Source of the DNA: Rickettsiales bacterium UBA2645
Lineage (GTDB): Bacteria; Pseudomonadota; Alphaproteobacteria; Rickettsiales; UBA1997
Length of the DNA: 64,000 nt
Assembly: GCA_002359655.1 (NCBI GenBank)
Contig: DENL01000024.1
Location: forward strand, 1 to 64,000
Direction of reading: 5' to 3'
Part shown: piece by piece, positions 1 through 8,160 of the stretch
Layout of the letters: each line of letters begins with the position of its first letter
Position numbering within the stretch: position 1 is the stretch's first letter
Translations under genes and position numbers: made by a program
The notes under the pieces: generated by a model
Seen by the model: only the letters and a program-made list of their open reading frames with translations
Database searches by the model: none
What the model was told of the DNA's origin: nothing

Positions 1-61
1 AATTAATGGGGAGCAGTATAAACATTGCCCTTCATAATTGTGAAGGAAACAATTTCTCTCT

Positions 62-1036
62 TTACCGTAGCAAATCCAAAATCGCCTTTGCTTTTCCTGA
101 ATCCAGCATTGATCTGGAGAGATCAATTCCGTCCTCAATTTTTTCAACATGGTTTGAGAGCTTGAAAGCGAAGGCGGAATTTAAAATCACGATATCGCGG
201 TAAGCAGATTTTTCGCCTTCTAAAAGGGCGATTAGTTTTTCGGCATTATATTTCGGATCCTTTCCTTTCAAAGCTTCGAGACTGATTTTTTTGAATCCTA
301 ATTTTTCGGGGTTAATAATTTCTTCCGCAAAAATTTGACTATTCTCGCAGCGCAGAAAATAAGAATCAGCACAAAGTGAAATCTCATCCATGCCGTCTTG
401 GCCATGAACAATGTAAGTCGCTTTATTAATTTGTAGCGGCTCATTAATAGCATTGGCCATTTTTTTCATCACGTCATGCCGCGAAACACCAATGAGTTGG
501 AAGCTGGTATTTGCTGGGTTTAAGAGCGGCCCGAGATAATTAAAAATTGTTGGTACACCCAGAGATTTTCTGATTTGGGCTAAATTGCGCAGCGCTTCGT
601 GAAAATAAGGTGCGAATAAAAAACACAATTTTTTTTGGCGCAGATTTTCTTCAATCTCAGCAACATCCGAAGAAATTTTAATGCCAAGTTCAAAAAAAAT
701 ATCAGCAGAACCTGATTGGGAAGAAATTGCTTTATTGCCATGTTTTGCAACCGGAATTCCAGCAGCGGCAACCACAAAACAAACTGCGGTTGAAACATTC
801 AGCGTGTTTAATTTATCGCCGCCAGTGCCACAAACATCAATTGAGTTTTCTGGCGCGGAAATATGCTTCATTCTTTTTTTTAAGGACGCAACAGCGCCAC
901 TAAAAGCATCTGATGGAAGGCCAGTTTCGTTTAAAGCCAGCAAGAAATTTTTAATTGCATCTTCGCCAATTTTTAAGTCGAAAATCTGATCAAAAATTTC
1001 TTCGAAATCTTGGGTGCTTAGACTGGTTAAATTCAT
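62..1036 (-). CDS. trpD: anthranilate phosphoribosyltransferase
   Basis: Transfers the phosphoribosyl group from PRPP to anthranilate, the second committed step of tryptophan synthesis, in the cytosol. The 324-residue length is normal for the family. The PRPP-binding GTGGD motif sits at about residues 70-74 and KHGN at 98-101, followed by the SQSGSAD stretch typical of TrpD. The start lies 10 bases after the upstream unknown gene, which itself follows trpG, so all three look co-transcribed. The stop is 61 bases from the window edge; no trpC start can be confirmed in that remainder. Confidence 0.96.
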   Translation of the reverse strand: MNLTSLSTQDFEEIFDQIFDLKIGEDAIKNFLLALNETGLPSDAFSGAVASLKKRMKHISAPENSIDVCGTGGDKLNTLNVSTAVCFVVAAAGIPVAKHGNKAISSQSGSADIFFELGIKISSDVAEIEENLRQKKLCFLFAPYFHEALRNLAQIRKSLGVPTIFNYLGPLLNPANTSFQLIGVSRHDVMKKMANAINEPLQINKATYIVHGQDGMDEISLCADSYFLRCENSQIFAEEIINPEKLGFKKISLEALKGKDPKYNAEKLIALLEGEKSAYRDIVILNSAFAFKLSNHVEKIEDGIDLSRSMLDSGKAKAILDLLR

Positions 1037-1046
1037 TTAGGATATT

Positions 1047-1880
1047 TTATCGTTGTAGCTGAGTCTTGTCCAAAGCAGAGGTTTCTGATGGCAGAACTAT
1101 TGTTGAAGGTTGTAAAATTTTTTCTGGGTTTTTTATAAAACTGTCATCTTGTAGTTGGCCAGTTTTTAGGTTAATTGGATTTAGGTTAAGTTGTGGATTT
1201 AAATGAATAACCACTCCTCTTTTAATAAAATCATCAAGCAATCCTAGGTAAGTTGTAGAAGATTCTAGAATATGCTGTGGATTACCGCGTGACCATTTTG
1301 CATGAGGATTTTGCGCTGATTTAAAATTATCCGAAATTTCTAGTTTTTGTATTTCCTTAAATTCTTCTACCGCTTCTTTTGATGTGCCTGGTTTGAAGGA
1401 GAATATTTGTACACCAACAGTCATAGCATATTCTGGCGTCACATCCTTTATAGCAGTAATGCCAACTCTTGCAGCTTCTGAAACCCATTCTCCGGTTGGA
1501 ACTCCTTCGTAATCTAATACTTGAGTGAACGTCTTGTTTTCAACTTGAAAGATATGACCAACTGGATGGTGGTCTATCAGTTTCTCAAAATTATCAACCC
1601 ATGCGACAGGAATTCCTGAAGATAAAGCGCCACAACTTCTCAAATGAGCAACATTTGTGTCATTGTCTCTAGTTTTTAGAGCGTAACCTACGGCAACTGG
1701 CAAACTTTCTCCAGCAAATATAAAATTACCTTCAATACCAACGCAGGTTTCTTGTTTTCTTGAGGTCAGTTCTTCTGGATATAAGTTGTATAATCCATCA
1801 TCACCACGAGCAGCGCAAGTTGAGTGGTATAATTTTGGATTAAGTAACGCTTCTTCTGACGCTTTTTCTGGGGATTTCAT
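1047..1880 (-). CDS. unknown protein inside the trp cluster, possible ADP-ribosyltransferase-like fold
   Basis: A 277-residue protein I do not recognise. It starts 3 bases after trpG and ends 10 bases before trpD, so it is embedded in the tryptophan cluster, yet it matches no tryptophan enzyme. It has no signal peptide or membrane segment. Residues near 18-21 read YHST, followed by a glycine, then FIFAGES with a downstream A..YAL near 55-68, then a GHIFQVENKTF strand and GEWVSEA near 130. That order (YH.T, G, F.A, A..YA, beta strand, EWVS) resembles ADP-ribosyltransferase or KptA-like folds, but this is pattern resemblance only and no catalytic residue can be named. The C-terminal 60 residues look low in structure. 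It could instead be a lineage-specific effector or metabolic protein. Confidence 0.72.
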   Translation of the reverse strand: MKSPEKASEEALLNPKLYHSTCAARGDDGLYNLYPEELTSRKQETCVGIEGNFIFAGESLPVAVGYALKTRDNDTNVAHLRSCGALSSGIPVAWVDNFEKLIDHHPVGHIFQVENKTFTQVLDYEGVPTGEWVSEAARVGITAIKDVTPEYAMTVGVQIFSFKPGTSKEAVEEFKEIQKLEISDNFKSAQNPHAKWSRGNPQHILESSTTYLGLLDDFIKRGVVIHLNPQLNLNPINLKTGQLQDDSFIKNPEKILQPSTIVLPSETSALDKTQLQR

Positions 1881-1883
1881 AAT

Positions 1884-2450
1884 TTAAATTAGATCGAGAA
1901 AGTTTTTGATAATTTGATGACCATGCTCAGAAGCAATTGATTCTGGATGAAATTGTACGCCGTAGATTTTTAGTTTTTCGTCAGCAATTGCCATGATTAT
2001 TCCATCTTTGGTGCTGGCGGTGATTTGTAAATTTTTTGGACAAGTTGCTTTTTCAATAATCAGAGAATGATAACGTGTGGCTTTGAAAGGTGAGGGCAAA
2101 CCTTTGAATAAATTTTCTTGCTTATGAAAAATCTCGCTGACTTTGCCATGCATTGGATAAGTTTTTACAACCTTGCCAGCAAAGGCTTGGCCGATTGCTT
2201 GATGACCTAAACAAACGCCAAAAATTGGAATAATTCCTTTTAATTTTTCGATCACTTCCAGACAAATTCCGGCTTCATTTGGTGTGCAAGGTCCAGGTGA
2301 TAAAACGATGCCGCGCGGATTTAGTTTTTTAATTTCTGCAACCGAAATTTCGTCGTTGCGTTTGACCACGACTTCTTTTTCTCCGGCTTGGATAAGATAG
2401 TGGTAGAGGTTGTAGGTAAAGCTGTCGTAGTTATCGATTAGTAGAATCAT
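1884..2450 (-). CDS. trpG: anthranilate/aminodeoxychorismate synthase glutamine amidotransferase subunit
   Basis: Class I glutamine amidotransferase that supplies ammonia from glutamine to anthranilate synthase (TrpE) or aminodeoxychorismate synthase (PabB). At 188 residues it is a stand-alone domain. The nucleophile Cys80 lies in GVCLGHQ and the catalytic His168 and Glu170 in FHPES; the N-terminal YDSFTYN is typical of TrpG/PabA. It starts 2 bases after the fadE stop and is followed within 3 bases by the unknown gene and then trpD, which favours a tryptophan role. Many bacteria share one subunit between tryptophan and folate synthesis, so a dual role is possible. No trpE is in the window. 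Confidence 0.93.
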   Translation of the reverse strand: MILLIDNYDSFTYNLYHYLIQAGEKEVVVKRNDEISVAEIKKLNPRGIVLSPGPCTPNEAGICLEVIEKLKGIIPIFGVCLGHQAIGQAFAGKVVKTYPMHGKVSEIFHKQENLFKGLPSPFKATRYHSLIIEKATCPKNLQITASTKDGIIMAIADEKLKIYGVQFHPESIASEHGHQIIKNFLDLI

Positions 2451-2452
2451 TT

Positions 2453-4864
2453 TTAAATTTTTTTGTAATCTTCAAGTGAGTATTCATCAACTTGCATTGC
2501 ATCTAAAACCGCGACCTGAGCTGCCTGAAGCATTTCAAATTCTTGCGAAGTAATCACAGATTTTTCTTTTGCCAACTGTGTCAATTCTTCAACTGATTTG
2601 CGAGGCAAGGTTTTGTCTTTAATCGCGGCTTTAATTTTATCGGCGACGAATTGCGATTTTTCTTGCAACAGCAAAGCATTTTCAATTCTGCCAACATTAT
2701 CAGTTGGGTCGAAAGAAACGAAAATTCCAGCGGTTAGCGATTCACGCACAGTACCGTTTTTAATAAAGTTTTGAACAACTTTGTGGCTGAGCTCATCGTC
2801 ACTCGGACAAACAAAAGCGTTGATTCTAGCCCAAATAGCAAAAGGGAAGGTTAGCCATTTTAAACTTGAACCAAGCAAGTTTTGATAAAGTCCTTCAACA
2901 CCATATTGCGCTTTTGAAAGTTGCTCTTTGATGGCGTGTTCAACGATTACTTCATCTTCTTTTTTGCAGCCTTCTTCTTGGAATTTTCTTAAAATTGAAG
3001 TTGCGATGTACATTGCTGAAAGCATGTCGCCAAAGCGGCCGTTGATTTTTTCTTTGCGTTTTAAATTGCCGCCAAAACGCGCCATTGCAATATCGGCAAG
3101 CAAAGCAAAAGTTGCAGAAGCCCAAGCAATTTTTCTTTCATATTTTGCAACTAAGCCGGTTTTAAATGGTTTTCTGAAATAGCCGCGAGTGATTGAAAGA
3201 ACAATCGAGCGCACAAAATTGCTCAGTAAATGATTGATGTGAGAGAAAAACGCTTTGTCAAAATTTTTGACATCGCCTTTTTCTAAAGCTTCGATTTCTT
3301 TGTAAGCGTAGGGGTGGCACATGATTGCACCTTGTCCGAAGTGGATCAAACTGCGGGTCATGATGTTGGCGCCTTCAACAGTGATTGAAATTGGGGTGGA
3401 AAAATAAGCGTTGGCTAAAACATTTCTTGGTCCACGAATAATTCCACGTCCACCAATTACGTCCATGCCGTCGTTGATATTTTGGCGAAAAATTTCAGTA
3501 GCGTGATATTTGGCAATGGCGGTAATTACTGCTGGTTTTGAACCAGAGTCAATTGCGCCAGCAGTGAAAGATCGCATTGCATCCAAGGCATAAGTGCGCG
3601 AAGCAATACGTGCTAAAACTTCTTCAATGCCTTCGAATTTACGAACTGCAGTGCCAAATTGTTGACGAGTGGCGCAGTAAGCACTGACAACTCGGGAAAC
3701 TAATTTTGATCCGCCGGCAGAAGTTGAAGGAAGAGAAATTCCGCGCCCCGCCGCCAAACATTCCATTAACATTTTCCAACCTTTGCCAAGGCCAGACTCA
3801 GCACCAATTATTGCGTCTAGCCCAATGATAACATTTTCGCCGTTAAGCGGAGAATTAACAAAAGGAGTGGCCAGCGGATCATGTCTGCGACCTTGCACTA
3901 CGCCGGCTGTTTTGTTTGGAACTAAAGCGCAAGTGATGCCAACATCTTCATTTTGTGAAATTAGTTTTTCTGGGTCGCGCAGTTGAAAAGCAACGCCAAT
4001 CAAAGTGGCGTAAGCACCAAGAGTGATGTAGCGTTTATTCCAATTAAGGCGAATTTTTATTTCGCCATTTTCGTCTTTAAATAAAACGCCGTTTGAAATT
4101 ATTGAAGTGGCGTCAGAGCCGGCAGTTGGTTCGGTCAAAGCAAAGCAAGGAAGTTCACGGCCATCAGCTAAGCGTGGTAAATAGTAGTCGCGTTGTTTTT
4201 GTGTACCGTAATGCATCAATAATTCTGCAGGTCCTAAAGAATTTGGCACCATGACGGTGATTGCTAAAGGTACTGAGCGAGAAGATAATTTTTGGATAAC
4301 GCAGCTGTGACCATAAGCTGAAAAACCAAGCCCGCCGAATTCTTTTGGAATGATCATGCCAAAGAATTTTTTCTCACCTAAGAATTTCCAAACACGCTGC
4401 GGCAAGTCGCGTAAATGTTGTATTTCGTAGTCAGTGCACATTTTGCAAACTTCTTCAACTTCATTGTCTAGAAAGCTTTTTTCCTCAGCAGAAAGCTCAG
4501 GATATTTTTGTGCAAAAATCCATTTGAAGTTAGGACGGCCAGAAAATAATTGGCCATCAATCCAGACGTTTCCTGAAGTTAGAGCAATTTTTTCGGTTTC
4601 AGAAATTTTTGGCAAAAGGCCAAGTTTAGCAATCAAAGTGATCAAATATTTGCTAATTAAATTACTGCGAATTGCTGGAACAGAAATGATTACAGAAATT
4701 GCTGCGAAAAAAATCCAGCAAATCAAATTACAGTTTTGTGTCAGAAGATAAAGGGTTAGAGTCGCGATATAAAAGGGAATTGGCAATTTTTTGTAAGCGT
4801 AAAAAACGCACAAAATAAAAGTGATCAATCCTAAGTTTGGTACTTGAGCAAGAAAATTTATCAT
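2453..4864 (-). CDS. fadE: acyl-CoA dehydrogenase, FadE type
   Basis: An 803-residue acyl-CoA dehydrogenase of the long FadE kind (E. coli FadE is about 814 residues), catalysing the first FAD-dependent oxidation of fatty acyl-CoA in beta-oxidation. The first 60 residues contain hydrophobic segments that would anchor it to the inner membrane. The acyl-CoA dehydrogenase signature FALTEPTAGSD is at 241-251, and GGRGIIRGPRN and the C-terminal extension are as in FadE. It lies 31 bases after glyQ and 2 bases before trpG, so it appears to share their transcript although the pathways are unrelated. Confidence 0.93.
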   Translation of the reverse strand: MINFLAQVPNLGLITFILCVFYAYKKLPIPFYIATLTLYLLTQNCNLICWIFFAAISVIISVPAIRSNLISKYLITLIAKLGLLPKISETEKIALTSGNVWIDGQLFSGRPNFKWIFAQKYPELSAEEKSFLDNEVEEVCKMCTDYEIQHLRDLPQRVWKFLGEKKFFGMIIPKEFGGLGFSAYGHSCVIQKLSSRSVPLAITVMVPNSLGPAELLMHYGTQKQRDYYLPRLADGRELPCFALTEPTAGSDATSIISNGVLFKDENGEIKIRLNWNKRYITLGAYATLIGVAFQLRDPEKLISQNEDVGITCALVPNKTAGVVQGRRHDPLATPFVNSPLNGENVIIGLDAIIGAESGLGKGWKMLMECLAAGRGISLPSTSAGGSKLVSRVVSAYCATRQQFGTAVRKFEGIEEVLARIASRTYALDAMRSFTAGAIDSGSKPAVITAIAKYHATEIFRQNINDGMDVIGGRGIIRGPRNVLANAYFSTPISITVEGANIMTRSLIHFGQGAIMCHPYAYKEIEALEKGDVKNFDKAFFSHINHLLSNFVRSIVLSITRGYFRKPFKTGLVAKYERKIAWASATFALLADIAMARFGGNLKRKEKINGRFGDMLSAMYIATSILRKFQEEGCKKEDEVIVEHAIKEQLSKAQYGVEGLYQNLLGSSLKWLTFPFAIWARINAFVCPSDDELSHKVVQNFIKNGTVRESLTAGIFVSFDPTDNVGRIENALLLQEKSQFVADKIKAAIKDKTLPRKSVEELTQLAKEKSVITSQEFEMLQAAQVAVLDAMQVDEYSLEDYKKI

Positions 4865-4895
4865 GTTTGACTCGAGATTTATTAATAAAATTTAG

Positions 4896-5753
4896 CTAAC
4901 TATTTCTTAACACTAATTCACAAGCAGCCTTTACCAATCCACGAATTTGGGCAATGTAAGAAGCGCGTTCATTAACTGAAATTGCGCCTCTGGCATCAAG
5001 TAAATTTAAAATGTGACTGGCTTTTAAAGCTTGTTCGTAGGCTGGAATTGGTAGGTTTTTTTCAGACAAAATTTGTGATTGTTCTTTGCTTTCAACAAAG
5101 TTTCTAAAAAGAGCTTCTAAGTTTGAATGCTCTAAAATGAAGGCTGAATTCTCGATTTCGCTTTGCTTGAAAACGTCGCCGTAAGAAATTTTTTCTGCAC
5201 CTGTAAGTCCGTTCCAATTAATGTCAAAAATTGAATCAATGCCTTGAATATGCATGGCAATGCGCTCAAGACCGTAGGTGATTTCGCCAGCGATAATTTC
5301 ACATTCAATTCCGCCAACTTGTTGCATGTAAGTGAATTGCGAAATTTCCATGCCATTGAACCACACTTCAAAACCCAAGCCGGAAGCGCCAACTGAAGGG
5401 TTTTCCCAATCATCCTCAACAAAACGGATATCGTTGTTTTTGATATCAAGTCCAATCAGATCAAGGCTTTGCAGGTAAAGATCTTTAATATCTTTCGGAG
5501 CTGGCTTAAGCAAAACTTGAAATTGATAATAGTGACTTAAGCGATTGGGATTTTGCGCATATCTAGCATCGGTTGGTCGACGAGATGGCTGAACGTAAGC
5601 CACCTTCCAAGGTTTTTTGCCCAAAGCACGAAGTACAGTTGCAGGATGAAGTGTGCCAGCGCCAACTTCAATATCGATTGGTTGCAAAACGGCGCAGCCA
5701 TGAGATGCCCAGAAGTTTTGCAAAGTAAAAATAATTTCTTGGAACGATTTCAC
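4896..5753 (-). CDS. glyQ: glycyl-tRNA synthetase alpha subunit
   Basis: Catalytic alpha subunit of the heterotetrameric bacterial glycyl-tRNA synthetase; 285 residues, as usual. The N-terminal [11 protein letters not shown], the [11 protein letters not shown] stretch and [11 protein letters not shown] are diagnostic of GlyQ. It begins 5 bases after the IscA-type gene, in the same unit. The partner glyS, often adjacent in other genomes, is not downstream: fadE occupies that place, so the beta subunit must be encoded outside this window. Confidence 0.97.
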   Translation of the reverse strand: MKSFQEIIFTLQNFWASHGCAVLQPIDIEVGAGTLHPATVLRALGKKPWKVAYVQPSRRPTDARYAQNPNRLSHYYQFQVLLKPAPKDIKDLYLQSLDLIGLDIKNNDIRFVEDDWENPSVGASGLGFEVWFNGMEISQFTYMQQVGGIECEIIAGEITYGLERIAMHIQGIDSIFDINWNGLTGAEKISYGDVFKQSEIENSAFILEHSNLEALFRNFVESKEQSQILSEKNLPIPAYEQALKASHILNLLDARGAISVNERASYIAQIRGLVKAACELVLRNS

Positions 5754-5758
5754 TGAAT

Positions 5759-6094
5759 TTAAACTGAAAATGAACTACCACAACCACAGCTGGCTTTGGC
5801 GTTTGGGTTATTAACTTTAAAGTAAGAAGCGCCGAGCTCTTTGACGAATTCAATTTCAGCACCTTGCAAAAATGGTAAAGAGGTTTCATCGGTGATTGCT
5901 AGAATTTGAGAATTTTCTTCTGCAATTTTTACGTCGCCTTCCGAGCTTTTTTCATCAAGTTCAAAAATATATTGAAAACCGCTACAGCCGCCACCAGAGA
6001 TTGAGATACGCAAAAATTTATCGCGATTCTGTTCTTTTTGTCGAATCTCAATAATGCGCTGAAGCGCTGATTTTGTGATAGTTACGGAGTTCAT
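5759..6094 (-). CDS. erpA: A-type iron-sulfur cluster carrier (IscA/ErpA family)
   Basis: A 111-residue HesB/IscA-fold protein that receives Fe-S clusters and passes them to apo-enzymes. The three conserved cluster ligands are visible: Cys37 in GGGCSGF, and Cys103 and Cys105 in the C-terminal SCGCGSSF. It is packed between hisE (2 bases) and glyQ (5 bases). Sequence alone does not settle ErpA versus IscA or SufA; no isc or suf operon accompanies it, which slightly favours a stand-alone ErpA-like carrier. A NifU-like scaffold lies elsewhere in the window (51348-51905). Confidence 0.88.
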   Translation of the reverse strand: MNSVTITKSALQRIIEIRQKEQNRDKFLRISISGGGCSGFQYIFELDEKSSEGDVKIAEENSQILAITDETSLPFLQGAEIEFVKELGASYFKVNNPNAKASCGCGSSFSV

Positions 6095-6096
6095 TG

Positions 6097-6417
6097 TTAT
6101 TTTTTCTTTTTGTTTCTTTTTTCAAATTCTAAGAAAATTTCAGAAAGCTCAATTTTTTGTGAAGCGAGCAAAACCAAGCTGTGGTAGAATAAGTCGCAAA
6201 CTTCGCCGATTAAATCTGAGCGAGTTTTTTTGCTAGATTTTTTGTCGTTAATAAAAGTGGCGATTATCACCTCCAAAGCTTCTTCACCAATTTTTCTGCT
6301 GATTTTTTCAACCCCTTCTTTGGCTAATTCGTATGAGTAAGAGTTTTTTTCTTTACGCGCGATTTTGTCTTGGATCAAGGCAAAAAGCTCTTCCAGAGTT
6401 AATTGGTTTTTTGACAT
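6097..6417 (-). CDS. hisE: phosphoribosyl-ATP pyrophosphatase
   Basis: Hydrolyses phosphoribosyl-ATP to phosphoribosyl-AMP, the second step of histidine synthesis. The all-alpha MazG/HisE fold shows as SYSYELAKEGVEKISRKIGEEA, followed by the acidic helix GEVCDLFYH that ligates magnesium. I place the start at the ATG of MSKNQLTLEEL (106 residues, normal for HisE). The frame stays open 20 codons further upstream, but only to a TTG at 6477, and that stretch has no HisE similarity and overlaps the likely ndk promoter. It heads the compact minus-strand run that continues with the IscA-type gene and glyQ. Confidence 0.85.
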   Translation of the reverse strand: MSKNQLTLEELFALIQDKIARKEKNSYSYELAKEGVEKISRKIGEEALEVIIATFINDKKSSKKTRSDLIGEVCDLFYHSLVLLASQKIELSEIFLEFEKRNKKKK

Positions 6418-6489
6418 TGCTAGTTTGAAAATGAATTTATGATCAGCAGAATTTACTATTTGATGATTCAATTGCAAGGCAAGTCTTTC

Positions 6490-6517
6490 TTGACAAAAAG
6501 CTTTGCCTTCCTACCTT
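6490..6517 (+). promoter_or_regulatory. probable ndk promoter
   Basis: A perfect -35 hexamer TTGACA at 6490-6495 is followed after 16 bases by a weak -10, TACCTT, at 6512-6517. The implied transcript start is about 40 bases before the ndk ATG. An inverted repeat AAGGCAA/TTGCCTT (6476-6482 and 6503-6509) spans the -35 and may be an operator or only incidental. The site lies in the divergent gap between hisE and ndk. Confidence 0.4.
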
Positions 6518-6564
6518 GCGCGCCCCGAAATTTTTTATTTCTTAATTAATTTTTTTTAAAAAAC

Positions 6565-6987
6565 ATGGCTACTGAAATGACATTGTCGATCATCAAACCT
6601 GATGCAACTGAGAGAAACCTTACTGGCAAAATCAACGCTAAATTTGAAGATGCGGGACTAAAAATTGTTGCTCAAAAAAGAGTGCAACTTTCTGAAAAAA
6701 TCGCTGGCGAGTTTTATGCTGTCCACCGCGAGCGCCCTTTTTATAAAGACTTGGTAAAATTTATGACTTCAGGACCTGTAGTTGTACAAGTTTTGAAAGG
6801 TGAAAATGCCGTTTTGAAAAATCGCGAAATCATGGGCGCTACAAACCCTGCAAATGCTGATGCTGGAACTATTCGCAAAGAGTTTGCACTTTCAATTGAA
6901 GCCAATTCAGTCCACGGATCTGATAGTTTAGAGAATGCAAAAAATGAAATTTCTTTTTTCTTCGCTGGATACGAAATCGTCGAATAA
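6565..6987 (+). CDS. ndk: nucleoside diphosphate kinase
   Basis: Transfers the gamma phosphate among nucleoside triphosphates through a phosphohistidine, balancing NTP and dNTP pools. The 140-residue length is typical. The active-site His117 lies in NSVHGSDS, and the N-terminal TLSIIKPDA and the RERPFY stretch are family signatures. It is a single-gene plus-strand unit between two minus-strand runs, with its own candidate promoter upstream and a perfect-palindrome terminator downstream at 7135-7170. Confidence 0.98.
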   Translation: MATEMTLSIIKPDATERNLTGKINAKFEDAGLKIVAQKRVQLSEKIAGEFYAVHRERPFYKDLVKFMTSGPVVVQVLKGENAVLKNREIMGATNPANADAGTIRKEFALSIEANSVHGSDSLENAKNEISFFFAGYEIVE

Positions 6988-7134
6988 GATTTAAAATTCA
7001 AAAGTTTTTTGTCTGAATTTTTTTAAAAAAAATGCTGTAATTTCGCTTAAATAAAAGCTGATTTTTTGTAATTTTTCCTTGTAATTTGCGTATGGGCTTA
7101 GAGCCTTGATTTTAAAAGGAAAAAGACAGTTTTT

Positions 7135-7170
7135 CTGAATTTTGAACACGTGTTCAAAATTCAGTTTTTT
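7135..7170 (+). terminator. ndk intrinsic terminator
   Basis: A perfect 30-base palindrome (7135-7164), arms CTGAATTTTGAACAC and its complement, is followed directly by a run of six T at 7165-7170. It lies about 150 bases after the ndk stop. The hairpin plus T run is a good rho-independent terminator on the plus strand; on the minus strand no T run follows. Confidence 0.7.
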
Positions 7171-7207
7171 GTTTGATTAAATTCGGAATTTAATCAAACA
7201 AAAAACT
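7163..7207. repeat. 22-bp perfect inverted repeat
   Basis: Arms 7163-7184 and 7186-7207 are exact reverse complements around one central base, beginning AGTTTTTTGTTTGATT. It overlaps the T run of the ndk terminator, so its T tract is inside the stem and the two hairpins would compete. It sits 8 bases before the stop of the convergent threonine dehydrogenase gene and probably helps separate the two transcripts. Confidence 0.75.
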
Positions 7208-7215
7208 CTTCTAAT

Positions 7216-8157
7216 TTACCTCAATCTTTTGCTTAGATTTTCAAGCATGTCACTGGTCATTTTCGCTAAATCATACTCTGCTTCCCATCCCCATTGTTGA
7301 CGAGAAGATGAGTCGTCGATTGAACGTGGCCAAGAGTCGGCAATTTTTTGGCGAAAGTCGGGAGCGTAATTAATTTGAAAATCTGGAATATGTTTTTTGA
7401 TTTCTGCGGCCAACTCTGCGCAAGAAAAGCTAATGCCAGCAAAATTAAAATTGCAGTGATTTTTAAGTTTTGAAAAATCAGTTTCAGCCAGTTCAATAGT
7501 GCCGCGAATGGCATCATTCATGTACATCATCGGCAAAACTGTATCAGCTTTTAAGAAGCAAGTGTAAGATTTTTTTTGCAACGCTTCATAAAAAATCTCT
7601 ACCGCATAATCAGTTGTTCCGCCACCAGGAAGAGTTTTGTAGCTGATCAATCCGGGATAGCGAATTCCCCTCACATCAATGCCAAACTTGGCAACATAAT
7701 ATTCGCAAAGTAGCTCGCCTGCTACTTTAGTAAGGCCATACATCGTTTTTGGTAGTAGCACAGTTTCTTGCGGAGTATTGTCGCGTGGTGTTTCTGGGCC
7801 AAAAACTGCAATTGAACTTGGGCAAATAATTTGTTTTACACTTAACTCGCGAGCAACTTCTAAAACATTGTGAAGGCCAGTCATGTTAACATCCCAGCAT
7901 AAGTTGGGATTCTTTTCGCCAGCTGCAGAAAGAATGGCTGCCAGATGATAAATTATTTTAATGTCGTGTTTTTTTACAATCTCGGCAAGACGAGTTTTGT
8001 CCAAAACGTTTAAAGTTTCGTAAGGCAAAAATTGTTCTGCCTTTACATCTATTTTAATATCTGAAGTAACGATGTTTTTTTCGCCGTAAATTTTTTTAAG
8101 GGCAGCGCTAAGTTCAGAACCAATTTGTCCTAAAGCACCAGTAACAAGGATTTTCAT
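7216..8157 (-). CDS. tdh: L-threonine 3-dehydrogenase, short-chain (GalE-like) type
   Basis: An extended short-chain dehydrogenase of 313 residues. The Rossmann motif GALGQIG starts at residue 7, and the catalytic Tyr140 and Lys144 (YGLTK) follow serines 114-115. The later LPMMYMNDAI stretch is characteristic of the animal-type, GalE-like L-threonine dehydrogenase rather than sugar epimerases. It would oxidise threonine to 2-amino-3-ketobutyrate with NAD. It sits 3 bases from rlmI and close to glyA, so glycine made from threonine could feed serine hydroxymethyltransferase; the lyase kbl is not seen here. A sugar-nucleotide epimerase is the main alternative. Confidence 0.82.
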   Translation of the reverse strand: MKILVTGALGQIGSELSAALKKIYGEKNIVTSDIKIDVKAEQFLPYETLNVLDKTRLAEIVKKHDIKIIYHLAAILSAAGEKNPNLCWDVNMTGLHNVLEVARELSVKQIICPSSIAVFGPETPRDNTPQETVLLPKTMYGLTKVAGELLCEYYVAKFGIDVRGIRYPGLISYKTLPGGGTTDYAVEIFYEALQKKSYTCFLKADTVLPMMYMNDAIRGTIELAETDFSKLKNHCNFNFAGISFSCAELAAEIKKHIPDFQINYAPDFRQKIADSWPRSIDDSSSRQQWGWEAEYDLAKMTSDMLENLSKRLR

Positions 8158-8160
8158 TTT

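Noticed and set aside
1..61. Start of trpC on the minus strand
   Set aside because: ATGs occur at 23-25 and 33-35, but the first gives a sequence unlike TrpC and the second stops after ten codons, so nothing can be supported.
6418..6477. 20-codon upstream extension of hisE
   Set aside because: It would start at TTG and overlaps the likely ndk promoter; HisE similarity begins at the ATG at 6417.
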